Shown here: positions 60,362 to 64,000 of the stretch, piece after piece
How positions within the stretch are numbered: position 1 is the stretch's first letter
Layout: the number at the start of each line of letters is the position of its first letter
NCBI RefSeq assembly: GCF_963169125.1
Contig: NC_084795.1
Location: 258,721,042-258,785,041 of the forward strand
DNA: 64,000 nt
Source: Humulus lupulus
Lineage: Eukaryota; Streptophyta; Magnoliopsida; Rosales; Cannabaceae
Direction of reading: 5' to 3'
Notes under the pieces: generated by a model
The model's database searches: none
The model's input: only the letters and a program-made list of their open reading frames with translations
Told to the model about the DNA's origin: nothing
Program-made: the position numbers and the translations under genes

Positions 60362-61630
60362 AGGATAGATTTTTAATATTCTTTTAGTCTTATTTTTTTT
60401 TAGTTTTATTATTATTATTTTATATTTTTTAGTTCTTTTTATGCGTGGTTGTTGTAATTTTCAGGTTGTCATTTGTTAAATGGATATTTAAGAAATATTT
60501 CAAAATTTATTTGAAATATTATCTTCCATCAAGAGAAAAACAATAAAAAGATATTTACTTGAATTGATTGGATATGATAAAGGAGAATTCAAACATAAAT
60601 TGTTGGAAAAATCTGAGATATTTTGAATCTGAGATAGATTCGGTATTTTGACAATATCTCCTGACTCACTTATGTGATTTATGTTTTCATGGTAGCGTTG
60701 GAAAGCTTATTCAAAGACCTACGAAATCTTGTTTCATAAGAAAAGTCAAATTCAGACGTTTACATGGTGATATTCGACATACAATATTACGCAAGCTAGA
60801 GTCACGAGATTTAAAATTCAAATAAAGATATTTTGGAACAAGTAACAAATGGAAACATCTAGAAAACTCTTTTTACAACCTTATCACTATAAAAAGAATG
60901 CTTTAGACTATTTTAGATCTATCTCTCTCTCTTTCTTCTTGACCTCTCTCTATTTCCATGAACTAATTTTCTTATCTAGGGTTTAATGTAGTCACTTGGA
61001 TTTCTATTTAATGTTATTATGATGGTCTATTGATTATTCTTCTTTATTCTAATCTATATAATGTTTGCTTAATGCTAGTAAATACCTGATCAATATTTGC
61101 TTGATTTATGATATTGATTCAAAATTCGAAAGATGAGAATTGAATATGCTATCGTTATATAGACATAGATTACATATTGGACGAAAGTACCTGTATGACT
61201 TGTGTAGTAATTAGGTTTCTACGCTTAATGCATGCTATATGTTTAAGTTTATCACAGAGATGTAGAAAATCTGCATATAGGATGAGATCTTATATCTTGA
61301 AAAAGAATAGGTATCGATTTATGTTAACCTACTATTAGAATAGAAGGAAAGAAATTTAGAACTGATTAACAAAATTAGTAGAATGAAAAGTTGATGAAAT
61401 TAACACCCTAGGTCTTTTTAATATTGATTTTCATCTTTTAATTAGTTATTTTTATTCATAGTTATTTACATTTTTAAAATTAAATTCATTCATCTAAAAT
61501 TTGTTGCCAAATAGAAATCAAAGAACAATTATTGGTACTTGGTAAATAGTCTTTATGGGAACGATACTCTATTTATCATCTATATTACTTGAATTGATTG
61601 CATGCACTTGCGTATATATATTCACGATCA
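60362..61630 (+). mobile_element. probable 5' LTR of an Athila/Tat-like Gypsy element
   Basis: It ends ...CACGATCA at 61630, directly before a tRNA-Asp-type primer site. The left edge is taken where the Gypsy gag homology stops (about 60358-60365; a TGATAGG start is possible). AT-rich, non-coding. No second LTR copy is in the window. Confidence 0.55.
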
Positions 61631-61637
61631 AGTTTTT

Positions 61638-61654
61638 GGCAACGTTGACGGGGA
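61638..61654 (+). other. tRNA-Asp-type primer-binding site
   Basis: 'TTTTTGGCAACGTTGACGGGGA' resembles the Athila/Tat site TTTTTGGCGCCGTTGCCGGGGA with three changes, two of them at CpG or GC positions. This places the element in the non-chromodomain Gypsy branch. Confidence 0.7.
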
Positions 61655-62924
61655 CTAAATTTCCATTATCAAAATTAATTGTTTTTTTTTGTTCTAATTT
61701 GGTTCTTATATTTTATATTATTAATATCACCATAATTGATTTTTATTCTTACTTGGTTTTTTTTATTTATTTGTTATTTAGTTTATGTTTCTTTTCTGTG
61801 TTTGACTTGCGAGGTAAATAAAAAAAATGCTCCATCAAGATTACATAGTGGGTTTTTCCCAACAACACAATGAGCCATTTTACTCCGCTTAGGGATATTT
61901 AATGAATTGGTGGAGAGATGTTATCAAAATTTCTCAAGGGGGTGTCTTACACTTTTCTTTTACAAATGATTAGATGACGCAATAAGATGTTGGGTAAACT
62001 ATGGAGCAGAGGTAACTTATGAACCTTTATTAAGAAGATTCCATGATGATATAATGGAGTTGTTGAATGATATGATAGATTTTGATTTCCATTGCATTGG
62101 GATCCTTCACTGCAAGGTCGGAGTCACAAATATCTGCCATCATTCCAAGATCCTAATATTATACCCCAACCATTCGAGCATAAATCAGAAATTGAAGAAG
62201 TACTTGCTCAATTGAAGAACACTTTAAATTTAATGGTGCAGAACATGGAGTGGTTTAAGGACAATTACTCAGACAATCAAGGTTGTGAGAGTTATTCAAA
62301 TACTATAGAAGTACCAATGGTTGAGCCATTAGAAGAGATTAAGTGTAAAATTGATGAACAAGAGACCCTTGAAGTTATATTCAGTCAAAATTGTACTAAG
62401 TTGGATACTTTCTTGGTAGATATTGATTATGGTGGGGTGAATGAAGTAAATTCCATCCATGATCATGAAGTTTTTGAAGATCAAATCACAAGCATGTTTA
62501 TGGATTTCCATGTGGAGAGTGAAAAATAATCAGAAGGGTTATATGAGGAATTCACAAATGAAGATGAGGAAAATATGACTTTCGAGGATGAGGAAGCACC
62601 TGCAATCATTGATTTGAGTTTATCAATGGAACAATCATATATACCTCCAAGGGATCCATATTTTAAATTGATGAAACCTTCACTATTCTACATCCTCCTT
62701 TATGGGCTGCCAAAGTTTTCTCCCCAAGCTCATCACTCAATGTCTTGTGTTGTTGGACTGACGTACATAATAGATTCATATCTTGACAATCTTGAGGGCA
62801 TTCATAATGACAACCTTCAAGTTATCTTGTATGACGCATATTATGGGCGTCAACCACTTACTGACGCGTCGACGCATAACTTTATATTATCAACCTAACG
62901 AGTATATCAATGAGAGTCACTACA
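61655..62924 (+). other. 5' internal region of the Athila/Tat-like element with gag-like ORFs
   Basis: A plus-strand frame at 62092-62529 (145 codons; LQGRSHKYLPSFQDPN, then EIEEVLAQLKNTLNLMVQNM, then an acidic region) and one at 62575-62898 (PPRDPYFKLMKPSLFY) are separated by a stop. The position after the primer site and the acidic, helical style suggest decayed gag, but I recognise no domain. G1 LTR sequence cuts it at 62925. Confidence 0.45.
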
Positions 62925-63830
62925 TGTAATGCCTTGACTAATTCTAAGACCTCGGGCAATTAAAAACTACTAAGACATAGCTACTGTTTTGAAATACATG
63001 CATAAAATACTAGAACTTTATTATAAAATCCAAAATATGGGATCACATAGTTATTTACAAAAAAACATTAAAAAAACATAACTTTTAATTAATTGTTCAA
63101 AAACTATATCCGGAAAAACATAAATACATAAATTTAAAAGACTTGAAATATCAACTTCATCCTCGATCTTCCAGTAGTCCATCCATTCAATCCATCCCCA
63201 ATACACATGCCAAAGCAGCCCTGAATCCGTCCTGCCTTCCAATCATATCTTCCTGCACAATCTAAAATAAAAGGAATGAGCTTAATGCCCAATAAGGAAA
63301 ATCTACTAAAACATATCATAAATCATAAGACTAAAAACTTATACCATAAAACATATAACGTAAAATCATATCTCATATAAACATAGGACTACAGTATTAA
63401 TGGTCATTAACACATTACCGTAGTATGTGATAAAACCATCTAGGTCATTTGTCTACTAATTGAGGTAGGTTAGATCACAAAATAGTAAATGATAAACCAT
63501 CTAGGTCCTCTGTCTACTAATCGAGGTAGGTTTAATAATAACTCTAATCTACGATAATGATAAAAATCTTGGCATTCATTTGCTATCTAAGCAACTATAT
63601 TTCCCAAGTGACTACAACATAAAACATATACCATATAAACATATCATAACACATATAATCTATCCTATTTTCCTTACCAAAAATAGAGATATTGGAGACA
63701 AAAACGGGACTAGAAAACTCCTAAAACTAACAATAAGAATCACGAGTTTCTAAAGAAATGGAGATGAAAAGGAGATCTAAACCATCAAGATAGAAACTTA
63801 CAGAAAAACCTTAAGTTTCAAGAAACTAAT
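62925..63830 (-). mobile_element. G1-family LTR, cut by a G3-like LTR
   Basis: TGTAATGCCTTGACTAATTC onwards, collinear with 47924-48830, including the tandem 'catctaggtc...attgaggtaggtt' unit (63427-63535). At 63831 another LTR begins, so it is interrupted there. Confidence 0.85.
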
Positions 63831-64000
63831 TGTAACGTCCTTCTAATCTAGGACTGTTACACTGTGTACTTTAAATTGCGTCAGACCTGCTAATCAGGTC
63901 ATTTGGTTTAAAATGTGTAACTAAGGGTAGTGACAAGGGTTAAGCTTAAAAATTTTGTTCAAATAACCGTTGACTTTTATTTAAAAAGTTTCATATAAAC
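63831..64000 (-). mobile_element. start of a G3-family LTR, cut by the window end
   Basis: TGTAACGTCCTTCTAATC...CTGTTACACTGTGT matches the inverted 3' end of the G3 solo LTR (46600-46761). Nested in the G1 LTR. The rest lies outside the window. Confidence 0.75.

Noticed and set aside
1..64000. Self-contained new defence or biosynthetic cluster
   Set aside because: Apart from one SDR gene and one pseudogene everything I can read is retroelement, fold-back element or AT-rich spacer; nothing indicates a multi-gene system.

Overview
This is repeat-dense nuclear DNA of a flowering plant, most likely a eudicot. The support is plant-type LTR retrotransposons (Copia and Ty3/Gypsy, including a Sirevirus-like and an Athila/Tat-like element), a spliced plant short-chain dehydrogenase gene, and AT-rich intergenic DNA. 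I cannot name the species. I saw no rRNA or tRNA gene and no CRISPR array. Everything below was read by eye, so element boundaries carry an uncertainty of a few bases unless a target-site duplication (TSD) is stated.

Layout. 1-3.6 kb: a Gypsy LTR (family G1) next to a decayed Copia gag and its LTR-like leader. 4.3-6.9 kb: a 591-bp LTR (family S) and a 1.4-kb fold-back element with an 11-bp minisatellite at its apex. 6.9-16.4 kb: old Copia element A, split by young 4.9-kb Copia element B, which landed at A's reverse-transcriptase active site. 16.4-21.0 kb: the only host-gene island, with a two-exon SDR gene (18055-19202, minus) and a two-exon Myb/SANT-like pseudogene (19364-19986, minus). 21.0-31.7 kb: a complete Sirevirus-type Copia element with TSD TAGTT and an extra ORF behind pol. 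31.9-38.2 kb: a Gypsy integrase fragment with a 3.9-kb LTR (family G2), then a mosaic G3-like LTR. 38.2-59.6 kb: a nested Copia complex (C4). Its LTR holds two solo LTRs, G2 (3.9 kb) and G3 (2.4 kb, TSD CTTGA). Its internal region holds a full 10.2-kb G1 Gypsy element, which itself holds a family-S solo LTR (TSD CCATG). 59.6-64 kb: a Gypsy gag-protease fragment, an Athila/Tat-like LTR with a tRNA-Asp-type primer site, and further G1 and G3 LTRs.

The SDR gene is the only gene that looks functional. It encodes a 282-residue NAD(P)-dependent oxidoreductase once a short first exon is added. Every retroelement polyprotein has stops or frameshifts, so all look non-autonomous now. Copia B and the Sirevirus are the best preserved. 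The order of nesting gives relative ages: Copia A before B; C4 before the G2 and G3 solo LTRs and G1; G1 before the S solo LTR.
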